Below are positions 1-6,027 of a DNA stretch of 6,027 nt, piece after piece (the stretch's first letter is position 1; each line of letters opens with the position of its first letter). Source of the DNA: Saprospiraceae bacterium (GTDB taxonomy: Bacteria > Bacteroidota > Bacteroidia > Chitinophagales > Saprospiraceae); contig JAJCYJ010000083.1 of NCBI GenBank assembly GCA_029262975.1, positions 1 through 6,027 of the forward strand, written 5' to 3'. Made by a program: the position numbers and the translations under genes. A model generated the notes under the pieces. The model was given only the letters and a program-made list of their open reading frames with translations. It was not told where the DNA came from and did not search any database.

Positions 1-852
1 TTATTTTAATATTAAAAGTGGAACTGGCGCATGTAAAACTACTTTTCTCGTCATACTTGAATGAAAAAGACGTTCGAAGAAACTGCGCTGAGGACGATAC
101 ATTACCAATAATTGAGCTTCCTGACGGTTTATAAAGTTTTCCAAAAGATCAATTTTATCCTTCCCTATCAGATTGTGAAATGAAATGTCAATATCAGGAG
201 TCAGATTTTTTAAATTTTTTCTAATATCTTCTAATTCTAAGTCATGCTGATCCTCTGAATCATCATCCATATGAACCACCTTATATCGAACATTAAATGG
301 GGATAATAATTTCATTACATCACCTATATAAGAGGGATCAGATTTATTTAGATCAGTAGCAAAAACGACAGTATCTATACTATCAGTAGATACATGATCA
401 GGAATCACGAGGACAGGACAAGGGGCTTTGTTTAATATAGCTGTGGTTACGCTTCCAAATACTTGATCTATGCTATTATGGTCACCTCTCGTACCCATTA
501 TAATTAAATCCGTATTCATTTCGATCGCCTTATCACATATATTGGAAACTGGAGAACCAACCTCTACATGACCATGCACAACAGGTATATTAGACAATTC
601 ATGTGCGGTCTGCACCTGGGTCATACTTGTATTTATAAAAGTCTTTATAACATCTTTAGCAATTTCAACCTTATGCATGGTCAATTCGCCAGACACAACC
701 GGAATATCCGCAGGTGCTAATTCTGGTGATACAAAATGCCACAATTCAATTGTTGCTCCAAATTTGTCCGCAAACCAAAGCGCATATCGAAATGCATTAA
801 TCGCAGAGTCTGAGAAATCTGTTGGGAAAAGGATTTTGGATATAATACTCAT
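1..852 (-). CDS. Tandem-domain universal stress protein (UspA family)
   Basis: A complete 283-residue cytoplasmic protein, ATG to TAA, made of two UspA folds in tandem (about residues 1-151 and 158-283). Domain 1 opens with the typical KILFPTDFSD strand and carries a perfect nucleotide-binding signature G-2x-G-9x-G-S (G120, G123, G133, S134), followed by the closing strand CPVLVIP, so ATP binding is expected there. Domain 2 keeps its opening strand (VVFATDLN) and closing strand (VPLLIL) but has MYRPQRSFFERLFHSSMTRK where the glycine signature should be; it probably does not bind nucleotide in the usual way. The length and the FFERLFHSS segment resemble Bacteroidota double-Usp proteins. Such proteins are linked to stress and growth-arrest responses, but the specific role here is unknown. 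It lies downstream of the alkyl sulfatase on the same strand, separated by 241 bases, so it likely has its own promoter. Confidence 0.93.
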   Translation of the reverse strand: MSIISKILFPTDFSDSAINAFRYALWFADKFGATIELWHFVSPELAPADIPVVSGELTMHKVEIAKDVIKTFINTSMTQVQTAHELSNIPVVHGHVEVGSPVSNICDKAIEMNTDLIIMGTRGDHNSIDQVFGSVTTAILNKAPCPVLVIPDHVSTDSIDTVVFATDLNKSDPSYIGDVMKLLSPFNVRYKVVHMDDDSEDQHDLELEDIRKNLKNLTPDIDISFHNLIGKDKIDLLENFINRQEAQLLVMYRPQRSFFERLFHSSMTRKVVLHAPVPLLILK

Positions 853-986
853 TAATAATAATATTTACCTGGATTTAACAATAACCGCTTGACAGATATA
901 AGTACTTCAAAATGTATAAATACTAATATCGGCTTTGTATATACTAAGTTAAACAAAATGGCAGGACAAATGAGATGACTCTTATC

Positions 987-1018
987 ATCATTAAACAATG
1001 ATACTGATCATGTATCAT
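987..1018. repeat. Two overlapping, mutually exclusive inverted repeats
   Basis: On the plus strand, ATCATT (987-992) pairs with AATGAT (997-1002) across a four-base loop, and ATGATAC (998-1004) pairs with GTATCAT (1012-1018) across a seven-base loop that itself contains the palindrome TGATCA. The arms overlap at 998-1002, so both hairpins cannot form at once. The direct repeat TATCATCA occurs at 983-990 and 1013-1020. The site lies about 135 bases upstream of the universal stress gene and about 75 bases past the end of the alkyl sulfatase gene, so it could be an operator, a leader structure or a 3' processing signal. Neither hairpin is GC-rich or followed by a clear T-run on the minus strand, so an intrinsic terminator is not well supported. 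Chance in an ATCAT-rich stretch is possible. Confidence 0.4.
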
Positions 1019-1093
1019 CACATAGAATCTTCCTGGTGTCTCAGAACAGGAGCCTATCAACTATACGGAACATAAGAATTCGCTATAATCATC

Positions 1094-3055
1094 TTATGGC
1101 TCAATTATATCAAACAACAAGTTGAAAGGAGTCTCAATCATCTTTAGAAAATCAGCATATGCCATGCTATTCCCTTCGATTTTAATTTCTCCGGACATAA
1201 TTTTCTCAAGACCAGTTGTCTTCATCGTAATTATATCATTAAAAGTGGATCTATTAAGCGTAATAGTCGCTGTTGCATTTTCCGACAATATCCCCGGACG
1301 GTTGTGTAAGACATCATTTACTAAGTAAATCGAAATGGTTTCATTAACATCCGGAAATATCAAATTAAAAGTATATTCTTTACCCATTGTCTTTTTTCGA
1401 TCCAATCGCACGGCCATGTAATCATAAAAATCTTCCAGAGATAAATTGATAAGTAGGTTATGAGAAGAAGTGGATGAAAAGCCGGCCAACAGTTCTTTCT
1501 GTATACCAAATTCTAATTCCTGGGCTCCGGTCAAATAAAAATTACGCCATGGTCCTGATTCTGCAGATGATGCAAGAGACATATAAACCTTGCTTAGCAT
1601 TAGTCGGGCTTCTTGATTTTTAGGTTCAGCAAATACAACATGATTCAGCACCATGGCTGCCCAACGCAACTTACCTTTTTTTATATCCACTTTTACTTTT
1701 TCTAAAATGGTTGCAGAACCACCCATGTAGGCCACATAATTTTTCGAAGCTGCCTCCGGTGGCAGAGCATGAAGATTGGCAGGATTTGCATCATACCAAC
1801 CATAGTATAATTGATATTGCGCCTTCGCATTATGACTTAATGTTCCATAATATCCACGATTGGCAAAAAATGATGAAAGCGATATTGGCATTTCTATTTT
1901 CTCTGCAATTTCCAACATTGTATATCCATTGTTAGCCAGATATAAAGTTTCATCATGGATAAACTTGTACATATCTCTTTGCTTTGTCCATAATTCAAGT
2001 ACGTCGTCATTTCCCCAGGTCGGCCAGTGATGACTGCCAAATGAAATGGCTACATCATCACCAAACAATTGAATTGTCTCATCAATATATTTTGCCCACT
2101 TCAGACCATTACGTACATGGGCTCCTCGAAGCGTATACAAGTTATGCATATTGTGATTGATCTCTTCTGCCTGGCAAAATGCCCTATATTTTGGAAAATA
2201 GAACATACACTCCGCAGGAGCCTCAGCTCCCGGTACATTCTGAAAAATAATTTCTAATCCATCAATGACAATGGCTTGACCCGTTTCATTTATAATCGTT
2301 GTGGGAAGCAAAATTGAAAAATTGCCCCGGCTAACCATTTGGCCCAGACCACTACCAACAAAACCAAGCGTGTCTTTTTTTAAAAGTGAACCAAACATAT
2401 ACATGGCCCTGCGTTGCATACCATTTCCTGCTATTACATTTTCGCTGATCGCACTTTCAAAGAATTTATCAGGGGCAATAATTTCGACACCATTTGTTTC
2501 CACTTCTTCCGCTGTAACGATTCCTGCAATTCCTCCAAAATGATCAATATGACTGTGGGTTATGATTACAGCTTTCACCGGTCGTTTTCCCATGTGCTCT
2601 CCCAATAACTCAAGTGCAGCTCGAGCAGTGGCCGGGGTAGAAAGAGGGTCAATAACTATCCAACCATTGTCTGTAGCAACAAAGGTGATGTTGGCAAGAT
2701 CAAATCCTCTCACCTGGTAGATTCCATCAGTCACTTTAAAAAGGCCATGTTTTCTGTTGAGCTTGGATTGTCTCCAAAGACTTGCATTAACTGTGGAAGG
2801 AGCTCTTCCTTTTATAAAATCAAAAACACTTACGTCATAGGAAACGCTTCCATCTTCATTTCTGATAACTGGATCTGTAAGGCTACCTATGTAACCTCGA
2901 TTGGCCCGGACAAAATCTGAAGTATCATTAAAATCTAATTCGCTCATCATTTCTTCCTCATCACTGGATTCCAATACCTGAGCGTTTATTAAAACAGGTA
3001 GGCAAGAAATCAAAAAAGTGATGATCAAACCATATAAATTAATCGTTGTTAGCAT
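1094..3055 (-). CDS. Secreted alkyl sulfatase, MBL-fold (SdsA1/YjcS type)
   Basis: Predicted to hydrolyse linear alkyl sulfate esters to alcohol and sulfate in the periplasm or outside the cell. From the ATG at 3055 the protein has 653 residues, close to the roughly 660 of SdsA1 and YjcS. Residues 1-25 form a signal peptide, probably cut at INA|Q; a Cys in LISC makes a lipoprotein a less likely alternative. The metallo-beta-lactamase domain spans about 80-345 with THSHIDHFGG (H167, H169, D171, H172). The further zinc-ligand positions are E278 (in PGAEAPAE), E297 (in QAEEINHNMHNLYTLRGA) and H342 (in GSHHWPTWG). As I recall the SdsA1 ligand numbering, each is offset by two, which suggests an intact binuclear zinc site and supports this start. 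An alkyl-sulfatase dimerisation domain (about 355-495) and an SCP2-like C-terminal domain (about 520-650) follow. An in-frame ATG at 3115 and a TTG at 3148 would give longer proteins but would bury the signal peptide. It ends in TAA. The exact chain-length preference cannot be read from sequence. Confidence 0.93.
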   Translation of the reverse strand: MLTTINLYGLIITFLISCLPVLINAQVLESSDEEEMMSELDFNDTSDFVRANRGYIGSLTDPVIRNEDGSVSYDVSVFDFIKGRAPSTVNASLWRQSKLNRKHGLFKVTDGIYQVRGFDLANITFVATDNGWIVIDPLSTPATARAALELLGEHMGKRPVKAVIITHSHIDHFGGIAGIVTAEEVETNGVEIIAPDKFFESAISENVIAGNGMQRRAMYMFGSLLKKDTLGFVGSGLGQMVSRGNFSILLPTTIINETGQAIVIDGLEIIFQNVPGAEAPAECMFYFPKYRAFCQAEEINHNMHNLYTLRGAHVRNGLKWAKYIDETIQLFGDDVAISFGSHHWPTWGNDDVLELWTKQRDMYKFIHDETLYLANNGYTMLEIAEKIEMPISLSSFFANRGYYGTLSHNAKAQYQLYYGWYDANPANLHALPPEAASKNYVAYMGGSATILEKVKVDIKKGKLRWAAMVLNHVVFAEPKNQEARLMLSKVYMSLASSAESGPWRNFYLTGAQELEFGIQKELLAGFSSTSSHNLLINLSLEDFYDYMAVRLDRKKTMGKEYTFNLIFPDVNETISIYLVNDVLHNRPGILSENATATITLNRSTFNDIITMKTTGLEKIMSGEIKIEGNSMAYADFLKMIETPFNLLFDIIEP

Positions 3056-3244
3056 TCCAGGAAGCACATTATTATATATTCTGTCCCTGTAAAAACAAAT
3101 ATTAAATAGACTCATTATTATTCTAAATTTCAAAGAAAGGTAATACAAAAGAAAATAGTATATTAAATGATTGAATATAACAACATTTGGAAGAATGTCC
3201 AGTCATCCCAGGCCGTCATTCAATTTATTATTAAAAATATTTTC
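3056..3244. promoter_or_regulatory. Divergent intergenic region, sulfatase / cytochrome c
   Basis: These 189 AT-rich bases separate the chosen starts of the leftward alkyl sulfatase and the rightward cytochrome, so promoters for both genes should lie here. Open frames run into the region from both sides (minus strand to a TTG at 3148, plus strand from an ATG at 3167), but in each case the extension would precede a good signal peptide and is probably untranslated. I see no convincing TTTG / TAnnTTTG promoter pair in either direction, only partial matches such as AATATTTG on the minus strand. No clear operator palindrome was found. Confidence 0.45.
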
Positions 3245-3730
3245 ATGAAATGTATAATCGTTTTTGGCATGTTCGGATTATTTTTCTTGGCTACAGCTTT
3301 TTCCAATCAAGAAATGATTGCCAGGACCGCACAAGAAGATGTCATACATCAGGACACTACATTTGATGTTGCCGGAGCCGTTGCAGTTATCAAGGAGGGT
3401 ATAAAAGGGCGGGAAAAAGAGCCGGCTTCAGAAGTATTTCAAAATATTAAATTAATGGGTAACGTACCAGCTGGAAGGCTACTGGCTATCATGGAATACG
3501 CATACAACGGCTCGCTTGGCGTAACTTGTGTCCATTGTCATAATCCTAATGATTGGTCAAGTGATGAAAAAGCTGAAAAAAATATTGCGCGAGAAATGTC
3601 AACCATGGTGCGAACCATCAATCAAGATTTGCTGGGTAATATTCAAAATCTAAAAGGCCAACCTGCTGTCGTGAATTGTACAACTTGTCACCGGGGAGAA
3701 ATAACTCCAAAATTGGATATGCGACAATAG
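3245..3730 (+). CDS. Exported diheme c-type cytochrome, reaction-centre cytochrome-like
   Basis: A 161-residue periplasmic electron carrier when started at the ATG at 3245. Residues 1-20 (MKCIIVFGMFGLFFLATAFS) are a signal peptide with one lysine and a hydrophobic core; an in-frame ATG at 3167 would add 26 residues ahead of it and is less likely. Two covalent haem sites are visible: CVHCH (C95, C98, H99) and CTTCH (C145, C148, H149). The surrounding pattern (FQNIKLMGNVPAGRLLAIME, then SLGVTCVHCH, AREMSTMVRTIN and VNCTTCHRG) matches the CytoC_RC family (PF02276), which includes the cytochrome subunit of photosynthetic reaction centres, but only two of that subunit's four haem sites are present. 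M83, twelve residues before the first haem cysteine, and M118 or M121 are candidate axial ligands. Small versions of this family occur in non-phototrophs, so this is not evidence of photosynthesis. Nearby dehydrogenase genes suggest a role in oxidative electron transfer; the partner is unknown. It ends in TAG. Confidence 0.88.
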   Translation: MKCIIVFGMFGLFFLATAFSNQEMIARTAQEDVIHQDTTFDVAGAVAVIKEGIKGREKEPASEVFQNIKLMGNVPAGRLLAIMEYAYNGSLGVTCVHCHNPNDWSSDEKAEKNIAREMSTMVRTINQDLLGNIQNLKGQPAVVNCTTCHRGEITPKLDMRQ

Positions 3731-3840
3731 CTCTTCCACTCATTTTTTTAAAGACCATATAAATTGAAATCACGCTCTCTTTATACTTAACCTAAAACAA
3801 AGTGTATTCTAAATGGTAAATAAGATAAGTTTCCAAATAA

Positions 3841-3868
3841 TTTGCAACCCTCCACTTTTTATAATTTG
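3841..3868 (+). promoter_or_regulatory. Possible Bacteroidota-type promoter for the denD-like gene
   Basis: TTTG at 3841-3844 is followed, after 17 bases, by TAATTTG at 3862-3868. This resembles the Bacteroidota -33 TTTG / -7 TAnnTTTG arrangement, but the downstream element is one base short. Transcription would start about 10-15 bases before the ATG at 3887, leaving a very short leader. The AT-rich background makes chance matches common, so this is only a candidate. Confidence 0.25.
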
Positions 3869-3886
3869 GAGAATCAAACAAAACAT

Positions 3887-4861
3887 ATGCACATATTAAT
3901 TCTTGGGGGTGGTGGCTTCCTCGGTCACCGCTTGGCTACAACACTACTTGAAAGAGTTAAAATTGAGGATAATACAATTAAGACCTTACTACTTTTCGAC
4001 AAGGCGTTTCCCAAGACTAAACTTTTTGATTCAAGAATAGCATATGTGGAAGGTGACATAACAAATAAGGATCAAATGCAGGATTTGATATCAAGTGCCC
4101 CTGATCTTATTTTCCACCTGGCTGCTGTTGTAAGTGGGGAGGCAGAGAAAAACCTGGATCTGGGCATGGACATAAATCTTCATGCCTCTCTCCAGCTTAT
4201 AGAATTATGTCGTCATCATAAAATATGTCCCCGGATTGTTTTTGCAAGTTCTTGTGCCGTGTTTGGCGGAGATGTAACACGGCCTATTGACGATTTTACG
4301 GCCCCAAAACCTAGGAGTTCGTATGGCACACAAAAAGCCATAGTTGAGCTATTGATTAATGATTATAGCAGAAGAGGTATTATTGATGGTAGAAGTCTTC
4401 GGCTTCCCACGATTGCCATACGTCCAGGAAAGGCGAATGCAGCGACCTCATCATTTGTAAGTTCCATTATCAGGGAACCTCTGAATGGAATGAGGGCTGT
4501 ATGTCCGGTTCCTCCAGAAACAGAAATTTGGATACAATCTCCTACATGTGTGATTTCCAACTTTATTCATGCCGCCTTTATTGATCGTATGCTTTTAGAA
4601 GAAGATGGAATCATCACGCTCCCCGGATTGACAACTTCTGTAGCAGAAATGATTTCAGGTTTAGAAGAAGTAGCCGGAAGAGATGTTATACAATTAATCG
4701 ACTTTATACCAGATTCGTTTTTACAAAGTATCGTGCTTACATGGCCCCCTCATTACGTAACAGAACGTTCGATTAAAATGGGATTCGTTCGTGATAAAAA
4801 TATTGTAGAAATTATAAATTCATACATATCTGAAGAAGATATTAAGTTGCCACAGAATTGA
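3887..4861 (+). CDS. denD: NAD-dependent epimerase/dehydratase family, D-erythronate dehydrogenase-like
   Basis: A 324-residue cytoplasmic extended-SDR enzyme resembling DenD, which oxidises D-erythronate at C2 to 2-oxo-tetronate with NAD+ in four-carbon sugar-acid catabolism. The N-terminal Rossmann motif MHILILGGGGFLG has GxxGxxG at G7, G10 and G13. The catalytic set appears as FASSCAVFGG (S121/S122) and YGTQK (Y146, K150). Family hallmarks include HLAAVVSGEAE (from H77), NDYSRRG, DGRSLRLPTIAIRPGK, SSFVSSIIREPL and CPVPPET. The ATG at 3887 is chosen because it places the Rossmann strand at the extreme N-terminus; a TTG at 3842 would add 15 unlikely residues. GGAGAA at 3868-3873 is a purine-rich stretch but sits 13 bases from the start, so it is a weak ribosome site. 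An SDR gene starts six bases after the TGA stop, indicating one transcript. The usual DenD-pathway partners (DenK/OtnK-type kinase, OtnC, OtnI) are not in the window. Family assignment is strong; the exact substrate is inferred. Confidence 0.85.
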   Translation: MHILILGGGGFLGHRLATTLLERVKIEDNTIKTLLLFDKAFPKTKLFDSRIAYVEGDITNKDQMQDLISSAPDLIFHLAAVVSGEAEKNLDLGMDINLHASLQLIELCRHHKICPRIVFASSCAVFGGDVTRPIDDFTAPKPRSSYGTQKAIVELLINDYSRRGIIDGRSLRLPTIAIRPGKANAATSSFVSSIIREPLNGMRAVCPVPPETEIWIQSPTCVISNFIHAAFIDRMLLEEDGIITLPGLTTSVAEMISGLEEVAGRDVIQLIDFIPDSFLQSIVLTWPPHYVTERSIKMGFVRDKNIVEIINSYISEEDIKLPQN

Positions 4862-4867
4862 AAAATT

Positions 4868-5620
4868 ATGAACCAAAAGAATAAAATTGCAATTGTCACA
4901 GGGGCAGGATCCGGTATTGGTAGAGCAACAGCTATAGCTCTATCGAATAATCATTGGCTCGTGGTATTGACAGGCAGAAGCGAACAAAAATTATTGGAAA
5001 CAGCTCAATTGAGTAAACCCGGACAGACGCATGTTAAGGCGGCAGATATTACAAATCAAAAAAGTGTCAAAAATTTATTCTCATCTGCGTTAATAGAATT
5101 TGGTCGCGTCGATCTTCTTTTTAATAATGCTGGTATCAGTACCACTCCAAAACCTCTTGAAGAAGTTACACTCGAAGAATGGCAAATGGTCATCTCCACT
5201 AATCTTACTGGGTCTTTTCTATGTACACAGGAGGCTTTTCGCATTATGAAAACTCAAAATCCTATGGGTGGCAGGATCATCAATAATGGCTCGATATCAG
5301 CACACGTCCCAAGACCAAATTCTGTAGCTTACACAGTTAGCAAACATGCTATTACCGGATTGACAAAAGCAACATCTTTAGATGGCAGACAATTCAACAT
5401 CGCATGTGGACAGATAGATATCGGTAATGCCGCCAGTAAGATGACTACACAAATGGAAAAAGGCATTCTGCAAGCCGATGGAAGCATAAAGGTCGAACCA
5501 ACCATAAATGTCAAAGATGTTGCTAATGCGGTCGTTTATATGGCTGGTTTGTCACTGGGTACCAATGTACCGTTCATAACTGTAATGGCAAATGGCATGC
5601 CTTACATCGGCAGAGGTTGA
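4868..5620 (+). CDS. Classical short-chain dehydrogenase/reductase, substrate unknown
   Basis: A 250-residue cytoplasmic NAD(P)-dependent oxidoreductase of usual SDR length. The cofactor motif TGAGSGIG is at residues 11-18, the acidic AD-I segment at 59-61 and NNAG at 86-89. The catalytic tetrad is N112, S142, Y155 and K159 (within YTVSK). R37 in the LTGRSEQK segment after the second strand has no acidic residue at the usual NAD-selecting position, which leans toward NADP but does not settle it. The usual PG motif after the catalytic helix is replaced by ACGQIDIGNA (179-188), a feature I associate with one SDR subgroup often labelled only as SDR family oxidoreductase. The gene starts six bases after the denD-like stop, with no strong ribosome site but A-rich DNA before the ATG, so the two are probably co-transcribed and may act on related sugar acids or polyols. 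It ends in TGA. Confidence 0.9.
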   Translation: MNQKNKIAIVTGAGSGIGRATAIALSNNHWLVVLTGRSEQKLLETAQLSKPGQTHVKAADITNQKSVKNLFSSALIEFGRVDLLFNNAGISTTPKPLEEVTLEEWQMVISTNLTGSFLCTQEAFRIMKTQNPMGGRIINNGSISAHVPRPNSVAYTVSKHAITGLTKATSLDGRQFNIACGQIDIGNAASKMTTQMEKGILQADGSIKVEPTINVKDVANAVVYMAGLSLGTNVPFITVMANGMPYIGRG

Positions 5621-5629
5621 ATGGTCGTC

Positions 5630-5641
5630 TGATAATTATCA
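5630..5641. repeat. Perfect 12-base palindrome between SDR and PQQ gene
   Basis: TGATAATTATCA is a perfect 12-base palindrome ten bases after the SDR stop and about 50 bases before the PQQ dehydrogenase start. Its position would suit a dimeric regulator acting on the downstream gene. It is entirely AT-centred and could arise by chance. It is not a terminator, having no GC-rich stem and no T-run. Confidence 0.3.
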
Positions 5642-5690
5642 TTACAGTAGAAATACCGATTATATTAGCAACCATATAAAATGTTTCTAT

Positions 5691-6027
5691 ATGTCACTAA
5701 GAGTGCGCCTACTTTCAAATCTCAAACCAATCCTCCTGCTTGTGATTTGTACCTATACGATCATCTATGTCCAAAGTTGTCAGGACGCTGTGATCATTGA
5801 CTATTCTGGGCCTGTTGCTGACTGGAAGGCATATGGAGGTAATAACAACGGAGAGAGATATTCATCTTTAACTCAAATAAACACTGAGAAAGTAGCGCAT
5901 CTCTAATTCGCATGGGAATATCATACATGTGATGTATCAGATGTGACCTAAGAGATTGCTACTGAGACATCATTCGAATCTACACCTATCCTTATATATA
6001 CAATATTGTATGTACCGACTCAATTTA
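5691..6027 (+). pseudogene. PQQ-dependent dehydrogenase, N-terminal part, two in-frame stops, cut by window edge
   Basis: The start of a periplasmic quinoprotein dehydrogenase (glucose/alcohol dehydrogenase type, PQQ beta-propeller). From the ATG at 5691, residues 1-29 are a signal peptide ending in VQS before C30, a plausible lipobox for a lipoprotein. Then comes the typical first propeller segment: DWKAYGGNNNGERYSSLTQI (from about residue 44) and NTEKVAHL. A TAA at 5904-5906 ends the frame after 71 residues. The same frame then continues with clear family sequence, FAWEYHT, until a second TAA at 5949-5951, and goes on as EIATETSFESTPIL and LYVPTQF to the window end. No frameshift is needed to follow the homology, so the breaks look like point substitutions: either a decaying gene or base-call errors near a contig end. 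TAA is also the normal stop of two intact genes here, arguing against TAA reassignment. Catalytic and PQQ-binding residues lie beyond the window. The gene is 70 bases after the SDR gene on the same strand. Confidence 0.75.

Noticed and set aside
677..892. A 71-codon open frame on the plus strand overlapping the universal stress gene
   Set aside because: It lies almost wholly antisense to a clearly conserved gene, and its translation shows no recognisable motif.
1031..1051. TCCTG / CAGGA inverted repeat as the alkyl sulfatase terminator
   Set aside because: The stem is only five bases with an eleven-base loop, and no T-run follows on the minus strand.
1122..2608. Several 60-80 codon plus-strand frames within the alkyl sulfatase gene
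   Set aside because: They are antisense to strongly conserved MBL-fold coding sequence and have no family features of their own.
3245..3730. Evidence for photosynthesis from the reaction-centre cytochrome family match
   Set aside because: Small diheme members of this family occur in non-phototrophs, and no pigment or reaction-centre gene is present.
3731..3755. A run of seven T after the cytochrome gene (3743-3749 region) as an intrinsic terminator
   Set aside because: No convincing GC-rich stem precedes the T-run, so only the T-run itself is supported.
4363..5514. Three 61-65 codon minus-strand frames within the denD-like and SDR genes
   Set aside because: They are shadows of well-supported plus-strand genes.
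5592..5690. A 33-codon upstream extension of the PQQ dehydrogenase overlapping the SDR gene
   Set aside because: The signal peptide with lipobox begins at the ATG at 5691, and the extension overlaps the SDR coding end in another frame and lacks any export-like character.
5904..5951. Reassigned TAA codon (alternative genetic code) or programmed readthrough
   Set aside because: Two intact genes in the window end at TAA in the expected place and no internal TAA occurs in the other genes, so local mutation or sequencing error is the simpler explanation.

Overview
The window is AT-rich and looks like a piece of a Bacteroidota genome. The signs are a tandem-domain UspA protein of about 280 residues ending in the FFERLFH-type tail common in that phylum, a signal peptide ending in Ala-Gln, translation starts preceded by A/T-rich DNA rather than a strong Shine-Dalgarno, and one possible TTTG / TAnTTTG promoter. 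Lineage below phylum cannot be read from the sequence. The final gene is cut by the right edge, and its visible end looks damaged.

Layout. (1) 1-852, minus: a universal stress protein. (2) 853-1093: a spacer with two overlapping, mutually exclusive short hairpins. (3) 1094-3055, minus: a secreted MBL-fold alkyl sulfatase of the SdsA1/YjcS type, with all expected zinc-binding positions. (4) 3056-3244: a divergent intergenic region. (5) 3245-3730, plus: a small exported diheme c-type cytochrome related to the reaction-centre cytochrome family (CytoC_RC). (6) 3887-4861 and 4868-5620, plus: a tightly spaced pair, a DenD-like D-erythronate dehydrogenase and a classical SDR oxidoreductase. (7) 5691-6027, plus: the beginning of a lipoprotein PQQ-dependent dehydrogenase whose frame stays readable but is broken by two TAA codons.

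How they may fit together. The right half reads as an oxidative carbon-use module: two cytoplasmic NAD(P)-dependent dehydrogenases for sugar-acid or polyol-type substrates, beside a periplasmic quinoprotein dehydrogenase. The diheme cytochrome would be a sensible electron acceptor for a quinoprotein, though that link is inferred from proximity only. The alkyl sulfatase would release alcohol and sulfate from alkyl sulfate esters in the periplasm; a PQQ dehydrogenase could oxidise an alcohol, but its N-terminus does not reveal its substrate. I found no CRISPR array, RNA gene, insertion sequence or clearly new defence-like system. The most notable observation is the doubly interrupted PQQ dehydrogenase at the edge.
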